A stretch of DNA of 8,990 nucleotides from Halovenus sp. (GTDB lineage Archaea > Halobacteriota > Halobacteria > Halobacteriales > Haloarculaceae): assembly GCA_003551265.1 (NCBI GenBank), contig PUMG01000348.1, positions 1 through 8,990 of the forward strand, in the 5' to 3' direction. Shown here piece after piece: positions 1-6,052 of this stretch (the first letter of the stretch is position 1; each line of letters opens with the position of its first letter). A model generated the notes under the pieces. That model was not told where the DNA came from. It did not search any database and saw nothing but the letters and a program-made list of their open reading frames with translations. Both the position numbers and the translations under genes were made by a program.

Positions 1-1272
1 GAGGCGCTCGATGCGTACTTCTGGGAACTCGGGCGCGCCGAAGAGACCTCTTCACAGAGCACACCGGACCGGCCGGATTTCGAGGCAGACATCGCCGAGA
101 AAGAGCGCATCATCGCCCAGCAACAGGGTGCAATCGAGCGCTTCGACGAGCAGGCCGACACCGAGCGCGCGAAAGCCGAGTCGCTGTACGCTCATTACGA
201 CCTCGTTGACGACGTACTCTCGACGATTCGAACGGCACGCGAGCAGGGAACACCGTGGGAGGAGATCGAGACCCTGTTTGAGGAGGGCAAAGAGCGCGGA
301 ATCGAGGCAGCGGAGGCCGTCGCCTCACTCGACGAAAGCGAGGGGACGGTGAGGATGCGTGTTGGCGAGCACGACGTGACGCTCCGGGTGAGCGACGGGG
401 TCGAGAAGAACGCGGACCGACTGTACCAGGAGGCAAAGCGGATCGAGGAGAAAAAAGCAGGCGCACAGCGCGCCATCGAGAACACCCGAAGCGAACTCGA
501 ATCGCTCGAACAGCGTCGCGAGCAGTGGGAACGCGGCGACACCGACGAAGACAGTGGCGACGACTCCGAGGACACCGACTGGCTTTCGCTGGCATCCGTT
601 CCGGTCCGGTCGAACGAACGCTGGTACGAACAGTTCAGGTGGTTCCGGACGAGCGATGGTTTTCTCGTCATCGGCGGCCGGAACGCCGACCAGAACGAGG
701 AGATCGTCAACAAGTACCTCGACCGTGGCGACCTGTTCTTTCACGCACAGGCACACGGCGGTCCGGTCACGGTGCTCAAGGCGACGGACCCGAGCGAGGC
801 GTACGACGAGGGAATTGAGATTCCAGCGCAGTCGAAAGATGAGGCTGCCCAGTTCGCCGTTTCGTACTCCTCGGTCTGGAAAGAAGGGAAGTTCGGCGGG
901 GACGTCTACATGGTCAACCACGACCAGGTCTCGAAGACACCCGAAAGCGGCGAGTATCTCGAAAAAGGCGGCTTCGCTGTCCGTGGTGACAGGACGTACT
1001 TCAGGGATACACCAGTCGGAGTCGCTGTCGGCATCGCCTGCGAACCCGAGACCAGAGTCGTCGGTGGCCCACCCTCGGCAGTCCGTCTCCGAGCAGAGAC
1101 GACCGTCGAGGTCGAGCCCGGGAAGTACGCACAGAACGACATCGCAAAGCGGCTGTACCGGGAGTTCAAAACGCGCTTCGCCGACGAGACGTTCGTCCGC
1201 AAGATTGCCAGCCCAGACCTGATTCAGGAGTTCCTCCCGCCGGGTCAGAGTGAGATGAAAGACGTCACGTGA
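1..1272 (+). CDS. rqcH: RqcH / NFACT-family ribosome quality control protein, 5'-truncated by the window
   Basis: The reading frame is open from base 1 and stops with TGA at 1270-1272, giving 423 visible residues. The N-terminal NFACT-N part lies mostly outside the window. The first residues (EALDAYFWELGRAEE) match the end of NFACT-N. They are followed by a long charged, helical, probably coiled-coil region (visible residues about 30-175) rich in Glu, Arg and Ala. An acidic linker (DTDEDSGDDSEDTD) leads into NFACT-R (DUF814), recognised by FRWFRTSDGFLVIGGRNADQ, the NEEIVNKYL segment and GDLFFHAQAHGGPVTVLKA. Family knowledge: RqcH/NEMF/Rqc2 proteins bind large ribosomal subunits blocked by peptidyl-tRNA, and bacterial RqcH adds C-terminal alanine tails using tRNA-Ala. 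An internal ATG at 349 is not the start, because homology and the open frame continue upstream. No operon partner is visible; the next gene converges on it. Confidence 0.9.
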   Translation, partial: EALDAYFWELGRAEETSSQSTPDRPDFEADIAEKERIIAQQQGAIERFDEQADTERAKAESLYAHYDLVDDVLSTIRTAREQGTPWEEIETLFEEGKERGIEAAEAVASLDESEGTVRMRVGEHDVTLRVSDGVEKNADRLYQEAKRIEEKKAGAQRAIENTRSELESLEQRREQWERGDTDEDSGDDSEDTDWLSLASVPVRSNERWYEQFRWFRTSDGFLVIGGRNADQNEEIVNKYLDRGDLFFHAQAHGGPVTVLKATDPSEAYDEGIEIPAQSKDEAAQFAVSYSSVWKEGKFGGDVYMVNHDQVSKTPESGEYLEKGGFAVRGDRTYFRDTPVGVAVGIACEPETRVVGGPPSAVRLRAETTVEVEPGKYAQNDIAKRLYREFKTRFADETFVRKIASPDLIQEFLPPGQSEMKDVT

Positions 1273-1357
1273 CCCAACACGGCGTGTGAAAGCAGAGAGA
1301 GAAAGGTCCGGACCGCTGGTGGCGAGGCGGCCAGACGAGAGTCCCCAGTGATAGAGA

Positions 1358-1437
1358 GTATCGTACCTGTACAGAGATTCTCGCTGCGACGACAGCGAGA
1401 AATCTATGATGACGTACGATACGCCCGATAGCCGGGC
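1358..1437 (-). repeat. Structured dispersed repeat, copy 1
   Basis: This 80-base element is repeated at 7340-7418. The outer arms GTATCGTAC (1358-1366) and GTACGATAC (1414-1422) are perfect inverted repeats. Inside them, CTGTACAG (1367-1374) is self-palindromic. A 12-bp stem with one bulged A follows: AGATTCTCGCTG (1375-1386) against CAGCGAGAAATCT (1393-1405), loop CGACGA. Directly after the outer arm is a GC hairpin, GCCCG (1423-1427), loop ATAGC, CGGGC (1433-1437). From 1361 to 1422 it aligns with 7340-7402 with two substitutions and one single-base indel. It lies 136 bases beyond the acyl-CoA dehydrogenase stop codon, on that gene's downstream side. It could be a MITE-like relic, a REP-type element or a structured RNA. 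Minus strand is given because the copies pair better when read there. Confidence 0.75.
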
Positions 1438-1525
1438 TAGCGTCAGAGCACACCCGGCAGTTCGTTCTTTTCACTCCAGAAAGGTGAACTGTGTCCCATT
1501 AAATGACGGCGGTATATGAGGGCGG

Positions 1526-1540
1526 GTGTGAAAAAGTAGC
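1526..1540 (-). terminator. Possible U-tract terminator of the acyl-CoA dehydrogenase gene
   Basis: Read on the minus strand, the sequence about 40 bases after the TGA of the acyl-CoA dehydrogenase is GGCTACTTTTTCACACC, with five consecutive T. Archaeal termination commonly occurs at short U-rich tracts without a strong hairpin. The tract is short and this is the only signal, so the call is tentative. Confidence 0.35.
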
Positions 1541-1572
1541 CGACAAGCCGTCAGGATGTTTGCCCGCCAGTC

Positions 1573-2748
1573 TCAGACGATGCCCTTACCCTGGAGTTCG
1601 CGGGCGATGATGTTCTTCTGTATCTCGGTCGTTCCCTCGTAAATCTGGGTTATCTTGGCGTCGCGGTACAGTCGTTCGACGTCGAAGTCATCGACGTAGC
1701 CTGCACCACCGTGAATCTGCAGCGCCTCGTCGACGACGTCGACTGCGACCCGTGAGGCGTACTCCTTCGCCATCGACGCGAGCATCGTCAGGTCCTCGTC
1801 GTTGTCGTTGTTCTGACACCAGGCTGATTTGTAGGTGAGCACCCGTGCAGCCTCGGTCTGTGTGAACATGTCGGCCAGTTTGTGCTGGATGGCCTGGAAG
1901 TCACCGATTGGACGGCCAAACTGCTCGCGTTCTGTGGCGTACGCAAGCGCGCGCTCGGACGCTCCTTTGGCGATACCGACACCCTGTGCGGCGACAGCGG
2001 TCCGCGTCTCATCGAAGAACTGCATCTGCTGGAGGAAACCAGCACCACGGGTCCCGACGAGGTTCTCCTCGGGGACGCGAACGTCATCGAAGATGAGTTC
2101 GGCGGTGTCTGAGGCGCGAATCCCCATCTTCCCCTCGATTTTCTCGGTCTCGAAGCCGTCACGGTCGGACTCGATGATGATCTGTGAGAAGCCGTTGTAC
2201 CGCCCCTCTGCATCAGGGTCGGTCTGACACAGCGCAACGACGTAGTCGGCGACGGTTCCGTTGGTAATCCACATCTTGTTGCCGTTGATGACCCACTCGT
2301 CCCCGTCTTTTTCTGCCTGCGTCGAGATGGCGGAGACGTCAGACCCGGCGTGTGGCTCGCTGATTGCCGCACCCGTGATTGCCTCACCGGCAGCAACCGG
2401 AGGCAGGTACTCCTCTTTCTGTTCTTCGGTGCCGAACTCGACGATGTTCTCGGTGCCGAACGAGGTTGAGATGACCGACAGTCCGATACCAGGGTCGGCG
2501 GCGAACAACTCCTCGATGATTATCATCGTCTCCAGGGGCGAGTACCCGGCACCGCCGTATTCCAGCGGAATGTTGGCACCCGTCAACCCCATCTCTCCGG
2601 CGGTTTCGACGACCTCGTGTGGATACTTCTCCGCGCGGTCGTACTCGCGTGCGACCGGTTTGATCTCGTTCTCGGCGAACTCTCGAACGGTTTTGCGAAT
2701 CTGCTTCTGTTCCTGGGACAGGCCAAACTCCATGTGAGTTATTTCCAT
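1573..2748 (-). CDS. acd: Acyl-CoA dehydrogenase
   Basis: A 391-residue FAD flavoprotein of the acyl-CoA dehydrogenase family, which introduces the alpha-beta double bond into acyl-CoA and passes electrons to ETF. The length is that of short/medium-chain enzymes. Family landmarks are in order: the helical N-domain starting [17 protein letters not shown], the flavin/substrate motif [12 protein letters not shown] (residues 128-139), KMWITNG (158-164), [21 protein letters not shown] (274-294, given in two parts: [10 protein letters not shown] and [11 protein letters not shown]), QIHGGAGY (354-361) and [10 protein letters not shown] (378-387). E381 in IYEGT is the position of the catalytic base in MCAD and SCAD. 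I chose ATG 2748 because a GGTGG motif lies just upstream; ATG 2733 (MEFGLSQ) is the alternative, and the frame also stays open upstream to 2823 without homology. It is divergent from a hydratase/dehydrogenase fusion, pointing to beta-oxidation. Chain-length preference cannot be read from sequence. Confidence 0.93.
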   Translation of the reverse strand: MEITHMEFGLSQEQKQIRKTVREFAENEIKPVAREYDRAEKYPHEVVETAGEMGLTGANIPLEYGGAGYSPLETMIIIEELFAADPGIGLSVISTSFGTENIVEFGTEEQKEEYLPPVAAGEAITGAAISEPHAGSDVSAISTQAEKDGDEWVINGNKMWITNGTVADYVVALCQTDPDAEGRYNGFSQIIIESDRDGFETEKIEGKMGIRASDTAELIFDDVRVPEENLVGTRGAGFLQQMQFFDETRTAVAAQGVGIAKGASERALAYATEREQFGRPIGDFQAIQHKLADMFTQTEAARVLTYKSAWCQNNDNDEDLTMLASMAKEYASRVAVDVVDEALQIHGGAGYVDDFDVERLYRDAKITQIYEGTTEIQKNIIARELQGKGIV

Positions 2749-2853
2749 ACCGCCACCAATAACAGTTTCCGTACGGAAATAAACTGTAGAAGAGTTTTCG
2801 AGGGGGCGAACGAAAACGTTCAAATCACGCGCGAGAGTCTAGCTAGATGAACC
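2749..2853. promoter_or_regulatory. Divergent promoter region of acd and the HAD-ECH fusion gene
   Basis: This 105-base region separates two divergent start codons. For the minus-strand gene, a TATA-like TTTATTT (2777-2783 on the plus strand as AAATAAA) sits about 32 bases before ATG 2748, predicting a very short leader. For the plus-strand gene, CGAAAAC (2811-2817) followed by TTCAAAT (2820-2826) resembles an archaeal BRE plus TATA pair about 30 bases before ATG 2854. The CGAAAAC motif recurs inverted at 2794-2800 (GTTTTCG). Start sites are inferred from spacing only. Confidence 0.5.
2766..2779. promoter_or_regulatory. Perfect 14-bp palindrome, candidate repressor operator
   Basis: TTTCCGTACGGAAA is identical to its reverse complement. 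It overlaps the edge of the candidate acd TATA box (2777-2783) and would lie between that box and the predicted transcription start. That is the classic place for a dimeric repressor to block TBP/TFB or polymerase. Flanking ACAGT (2762-2766) and ACTGT (2783-2787) are also roughly symmetric. The regulator is not in the window and its family is unknown. Confidence 0.55.
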
Positions 2854-4824
2854 ATGAAACTGGAGGATATCGAGACAATAACCGTTCTGGGCGCGGGAAC
2901 GATGGGCCACGGGATAGCCGAAGTGGCGGCGCTTGCTGACTACGACGTTCGGCTTCGTGATATAAACGAGGGGCTGGTTGAAGACGGATACGACCAGATC
3001 GTGTGGAGTCTGAACAAACTCGCCGAAAAAGAGCGCATCAGCGAGGAGAAACGAGACAGCGCCATCGAGAACGTGACGCCGGTGGTCGATATGGAGGAGG
3101 CCGTCGAGGGCACCGATGTCGTCATCGAGGCAATCGTCGAGAACATGGCCATCAAAAAGGACGTCTACAGTGAGGTGGCCGAGCACGCGCCCGAGGAGGC
3201 GATCTTCGCCTCGAACACGTCGAGTCTCTCCATCACCGAACTGGCGGAGGCGACCGACCGCCCCGACCAGTTCTGTGGGATGCACTTTTTCAACCCTCCG
3301 ATTCGGATGGAACTGGTCGAGGTCATCCGCGGCGAGCACACCACCGATGAGACGATGGACGTCATCGTCGACCTCACGGAGGCGTTCGGGAAAACGCCGG
3401 TTCGCGTCCGCAAGGATACACCGGGGTTCATCGTCAACCGCGTGCTCGTGCCGTTGATGAACGAGGCGTGCTGGATTGTCGATACGGAGGCTGGGACGAT
3501 TGCGGAGGTCGACTCGACGACGAAGTACGACATGGGACTACCCATGGGTGCGTTCGAACTCGCTGACCAGGTCGGCATCGACGTGATCTACCACGTCCTC
3601 GAGTACATGCACGACGTCCTCGGCGATGCGTACGAACCGGCGGCCATGCTCGAGGCGAAAGTCGAGAACGAAGAACTCGGCAAGAAGACCGGCAAGGGTT
3701 TTTACGACTACGAGGACGGCGAGGGTGCGGACGTGCCTGCAGACCAGGTGAACGAGGACATCCGAACCCGTCTTACGGCGCTGTTGGCGAACGAGACCGG
3801 CAAGCTGCTCGAAGCGGAAGTCGCGCCCATCGAGGACATCGACGAGGCGGTGATGCTCGGCGGACGCTGGCCGCAGGGTCCCGGAAAGCTCTGTGACGAG
3901 AGCGGGCTGGACACTCTCGTCGAGACGCTCGAAACGCTCGAAGCGGACACCGGCCAGGCCATCTACGAGGTGTCCGATGGACTCAGAGAGGCGGCCGAAG
4001 CCGGTGGGTTCTACGACGACAGTGAGGACGACGAAGCCGTCGAGTTCGAGAACATCCGCGTCGAGTATCCGGGGAACATGGTGGGCCACATCGTCCTCGA
4101 CCGTCCTCACCAGCTCAACACGGTGAACCTGCAGATGATCGAGGAGTTCAGCCAGGCGGTCGATATGCTCGAAGACGACGACGAGATTCGCGCCCTGCTG
4201 GTCTCCGGTGCGGGTGACCGGGCGTTCAGCGCGGGTGCCGACGCGATGGGGATGGCGAGCAAGGCGAACCCGATCGACGCCATCGAACTCTCGCGGGAGG
4301 GTCAACACGCCTGGGGCAAACTCGAAACCTGTTCGATGCCAACGGTTGCGGCAATCGACGGCTACTGTCTCGGTGGTGGGATGGAGCTTGCGACGTGTGC
4401 GGATATGCGAGTCGCAACCGAGCGCTCGACGTTCGGACAGCCCGAATTCAATCTCGGGTTGCTCCCCGGCTGGGGCGGCACCCAGCGACTCCGCCACCTC
4501 ATCGGGGAGAGTCGCGCACGTGAGATCATCTTCACCGCGGACCACTACGACGCAGAGACGATGCACGAGTGGGGATTCGTCAACCGTCTGGTTGGAAACG
4601 ACGACCTCGAAGCGGAGGCGCTTGCACTCGCCGAACAGGTCGCTGCTGGTCCGCCGCTGGCGATGGAGTACGCCAAGAAAGCGATGCTTGCCGGGCGTGA
4701 CGACACTGACGCTGGTCTCGAAACCGAGGCGTTCGCCTTCGGTCACGTCATCGCGACCGAGGACGTCATGGAGGGTGTGATGAAACTCCAGAGTGACGAA
4801 GACCCGGAGTTCAAAGGAAAATAA
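2854..4824 (+). CDS. Bifunctional 3-hydroxyacyl-CoA dehydrogenase / enoyl-CoA hydratase
   Basis: A 656-residue fusion that hydrates trans-2-enoyl-CoA and oxidises the resulting (S)-3-hydroxyacyl-CoA with NAD. Residues 1-290 are the dehydrogenase: Rossmann motif GAGTMG (13-18), NTSSLSIT (121-128), the catalytic dyad His144 in MHFFNPP with Glu156, and Asn195 in TPGFIVNRVL. Residues about 300-385 form a second C-terminal helical dehydrogenase domain. Residues about 398-656 are a crotonase-fold hydratase, with oxyanion-hole segments AFSAGAD and GYCLGGGMEL and both expected catalytic glutamates, Glu511 (GGGMELATCAD) and Glu531 (GQPEFNLGLLPG), 20 residues apart as in mitochondrial hydratase. The order is dehydrogenase first, opposite to bacterial FadB, as known for archaeal crotonyl-CoA hydratase/3-hydroxybutyryl-CoA dehydrogenases such as that of Metallosphaera sedula. 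Divergent acd supplies the preceding step. All key residues are present, so both activities are likely. Confidence 0.93.
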   Translation: MKLEDIETITVLGAGTMGHGIAEVAALADYDVRLRDINEGLVEDGYDQIVWSLNKLAEKERISEEKRDSAIENVTPVVDMEEAVEGTDVVIEAIVENMAIKKDVYSEVAEHAPEEAIFASNTSSLSITELAEATDRPDQFCGMHFFNPPIRMELVEVIRGEHTTDETMDVIVDLTEAFGKTPVRVRKDTPGFIVNRVLVPLMNEACWIVDTEAGTIAEVDSTTKYDMGLPMGAFELADQVGIDVIYHVLEYMHDVLGDAYEPAAMLEAKVENEELGKKTGKGFYDYEDGEGADVPADQVNEDIRTRLTALLANETGKLLEAEVAPIEDIDEAVMLGGRWPQGPGKLCDESGLDTLVETLETLEADTGQAIYEVSDGLREAAEAGGFYDDSEDDEAVEFENIRVEYPGNMVGHIVLDRPHQLNTVNLQMIEEFSQAVDMLEDDDEIRALLVSGAGDRAFSAGADAMGMASKANPIDAIELSREGQHAWGKLETCSMPTVAAIDGYCLGGGMELATCADMRVATERSTFGQPEFNLGLLPGWGGTQRLRHLIGESRAREIIFTADHYDAETMHEWGFVNRLVGNDDLEAEALALAEQVAAGPPLAMEYAKKAMLAGRDDTDAGLETEAFAFGHVIATEDVMEGVMKLQSDEDPEFKGK

Positions 4825-4838
4825 TCCCTATAGCTGCT

Positions 4839-5567
4839 TCAGGAGGTCACGTCGAACACGACATCGACAGTGTAGGACACTGAGACGTCGTCTGTTTCGA
4901 TTTCGGTCGGTGGTGCGTCTTCAGCGTCATCGACATCAGCGGCCATCTCGTAGGCAACGGGACTGAACCGCTGTTGTGAGGCATCCACCTTGATGACGTC
5001 AGTCACTGTCAGATCCGAGGTTGCAGCGATGGTGTCGGCCTGACTTCGAGCGTCGTCCATCGCGTCTTCGATGGCTTCGTCACGAAGCTCTTCGCGGGTT
5101 TCCGCCGAGAGTGTCATCTGGATGTTTCCGACTTCGGCACCGACACCGGTGGCGAGGTCGATGATAGAGCCAACGTCGTCAGGGTCTTCGACTGTGACGT
5201 CGAAGGCGTGGGCACCCTCGTATCCGTAGTCGCGTTCATCACGGAACGGTTCTCGAATCTGGTAGTGTGCGGTTTCGTACTCGACATCCTCTTCGTCGAG
5301 AGCGTCTTCGAGCGCCGCCGCGTCACTTGCGAGTTCATCGCGAACTTCTTCGGTTTCGTCTCCTGTGGCCGTGACAGCCACGTCGACACTCGCTCTATCG
5401 GGGGCAGTCTCGGCGCTCCCGGAGCCATCAACGGCTATTTTCTGGTTTTCGGAGGTTTCTTCGGGGGAGTCAGCACCGACAGCACCCGCGAGAGCCATCG
5501 CACCGACGAGGGCAACCGCGAGCACGGTCAGTCCGACCAGCAGGGCAGCAAGATGGTTTCGTTGCAT
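4839..5567 (-). CDS. Exported SIMPL-domain (DUF541) protein
   Basis: A 242-residue protein with a hydrophobic N-terminus (about residues 6-32, LAALLVGLTVLAVALVGAMA) that is a Sec signal peptide or a single membrane anchor; there is no twin-arginine motif and no lipobox Cys. The rest matches the SIMPL family: AETAPDRASVDVAVTATG (52-69) is the characteristic beta-strand start, followed by a charged helix (71-92), the segment with RDEAIEDAMDDARSQADTIA (162-181) leading into VTDVIKVD, and the closing strand SVSYTVDVVFDV (229-240). SIMPL proteins are periplasmic or surface proteins; some bacterial members are linked to oxidative-stress defence or outer-membrane complexes. The biochemical function in archaea is unknown. 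It converges on the HAD-ECH gene with 14 bases between stop codons and has its own promoter. The mature part is strongly acidic, as expected outside a haloarchaeal cell. Confidence 0.85.
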   Translation of the reverse strand: MQRNHLAALLVGLTVLAVALVGAMALAGAVGADSPEETSENQKIAVDGSGSAETAPDRASVDVAVTATGDETEEVRDELASDAAALEDALDEEDVEYETAHYQIREPFRDERDYGYEGAHAFDVTVEDPDDVGSIIDLATGVGAEVGNIQMTLSAETREELRDEAIEDAMDDARSQADTIAATSDLTVTDVIKVDASQQRFSPVAYEMAADVDDAEDAPPTEIETDDVSVSYTVDVVFDVTS

Positions 5568-5593
5568 ACAGAGAGGGCTTCGGTAGTATGGAG

Positions 5594-5602
5594 GTTATAA
5601 GC
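5594..5602 (-). promoter_or_regulatory. TATA box of the SIMPL gene
   Basis: On the minus strand the sequence reads CTTATAACC, centred about 31 bases before ATG 5567. With the usual archaeal spacing of 25-27 bases this predicts transcription starting a few bases before the ATG, so the mRNA would be leaderless or nearly so. No Shine-Dalgarno motif is seen before the ATG, which fits. Confidence 0.5.
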
Positions 5603-5680
5603 ACGGTAGACGCAAACGAGCATTTCAGTCATTCATCTGACCGTGGGAGTCGCTGGCACTGAGTGTGCGAAAAGACAGGG

Positions 5681-5688
5681 TTTAATAC
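5681..5688 (+). promoter_or_regulatory. TATA box of tRNA-Glu
   Basis: TTTAATAC lies 36 bases before the first base of tRNA-Glu, preceded by CGAAAA (5668-5673), which resembles a BRE. The spacing predicts a short 5' leader to be removed by RNase P. Confidence 0.5.
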
Positions 5689-5716
5689 AGGCAGAAACTC
5701 ACATTCAACTGCGTTC

Positions 5717-5791
5717 GCTCGGTTGGTGTAGTCCGGCCAATCATTTTGGCCTTTCGAGCCGAAGACCAGGGTTCAAATCCCTGACCGAGCA
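5717..5791 (+). tRNA. tRNA-Glu (anticodon TTC)
   Basis: A 75-base cloverleaf. The acceptor stem GCTCGGT (5717-5723) pairs perfectly with ACCGAGC (5784-5790), with discriminator A at 5791. The anticodon stem TTGGC/GCCGA (one G-T pair) encloses the loop CTTTCGA with anticodon TTC, reading GAA. The T arm is CAGGG-TTCAAAT-CCCTG. The variable region is four bases, usual for Glu. No intron and no encoded CCA. A decayed copy of its 3' end follows about 120 bases downstream. Confidence 0.95.
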
Positions 5792-5800
5792 CTTCTCACA

Positions 5801-5835
5801 ACCTGAATCCGTGAGCGACAGCGAACGGTTCAGGT
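5801..5835 (+). other. Stem-loop just downstream of tRNA-Glu
   Basis: ACCTGAATCC (5801-5810) pairs with GGTTCAGGT (5827-5835) as a 9-bp stem with one bulged T; the 16-base loop begins GTGAGCGAC. It begins 9 bases after the mature tRNA end, so it could mark the 3' trailer or be a relic. There is no T tract after it, so it does not look like a bacterial-type terminator. Confidence 0.4.
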
Positions 5836-5841
5836 AACGAA

Positions 5842-5864
5842 GCGCGCAGGAGGGGATTTGAATC
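5842..5864 (-). other. tRNA 3'-end-like fragment (unidentified tRNA)
   Basis: Read on the minus strand this is GATTCAAATCCCC followed by TCCTGCGCGC, which resembles a T loop (TTCAAAT) plus an acceptor 3' strand. The upstream half of a T stem does not pair (CGTGA before TTCAAAT), and no D or anticodon arm is present, so it is at most a 3' fragment. Parent tRNA not identifiable by eye. Confidence 0.35.
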
Positions 5865-5907
5865 ACGCGAGACGCAGCGCAAACGGTGTGAGCGACTGTC
5901 TCGCCAT

Positions 5908-5931
5908 CGGGTTCAAATCCTCGACCAAGCA
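5908..5931 (+). other. Decayed duplicate of the tRNA-Glu 3' end, possible relic attachment site
   Basis: CGGGTTCAAATCC followed by TCGACCAAGCA matches the tRNA-Glu 3' end (GGGTTCAAATCC, CTGACCGAGCA, 5769-5791) with three differences over the 23 bases from GGG to the discriminator A, and the similarity continues weakly into TTCT. It is in the same orientation as the tRNA. The substitutions break the T stem, so it is not a functional tRNA. Direct repetition of a tRNA 3' end is what integration by a tyrosine integrase leaves behind. Confidence 0.55.
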
Positions 5932-6052
5932 TTCTGCGACGAACGTGAGGAGGAATGCGAATGAGGAGATATCCGCGGACCTCTCGCCTCGAGTCAGTGC
6001 TACTGAACGATTATATACTCAAAACGCACGACAGCTTTATGACTTTTATATA

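Larger units (their letters stand above)
1273..1572. other. Non-coding gap between convergent rqcH and acyl-CoA dehydrogenase genes
   Basis: I see no credible protein gene in these 300 bases. The stretch holds the first copy of a structured repeat (1358-1437, listed separately). A weak T-rich patch at 1461-1471 could help end rqcH transcription, and a T5 tract on the minus strand near 1531-1535 could end acyl-CoA dehydrogenase transcription. The sequence GGCGGG at 1521-1526 is repeated inverted as CCCGCC at 1563-1568 with a long 36-base spacer, so a hairpin there is possible but weak. Confidence 0.6.
5792..6052. other. Gap between convergent tRNA genes with tRNA remnants and hairpins
   Basis: No credible protein gene lies in these 261 bases. 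The stretch contains an imperfect hairpin (5801-5835), a tRNA-3'-like fragment on the minus strand (5842-5864), a 7-bp inverted repeat GCGAGAC/GTCTCGC (5867-5873 and 5898-5904), and a decayed tRNA-Glu 3' end (5908-5931). An AT-rich tail follows with TATA-like stretches at 6011-6018 and 6043-6053. GTGAGCGAC occurs twice (5811-5819 and 5888-5896). The composition suggests debris from integration at tRNA sites. Confidence 0.6.

Noticed and set aside
1358..1437. Repeat copies as part of a CRISPR array or as transposase-bearing insertion sequence
   Set aside because: There are only two copies 6 kb apart, no regular spacers, and no transposase or cas gene in the window.
1265..1474. Minus-strand frame of 69 codons over the rqcH 3' end and repeat copy 1
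   Set aside because: It covers the hairpin-rich repeat, overlaps the rqcH stop and shows no protein-like composition for a haloarchaeon (few acidic residues).
3538..4746. Long antisense open frame (402 codons) opposite the HAD-ECH gene
   Set aside because: It lies fully opposite a well-supported gene, has no recognisable motif, and long antisense frames are expected in GC-rich haloarchaeal DNA.
5908..5931. The second TTCAAAT block as a functional tRNA gene
   Set aside because: No acceptor 5' strand, D arm or anticodon arm can be built upstream, and the T stem does not pair.
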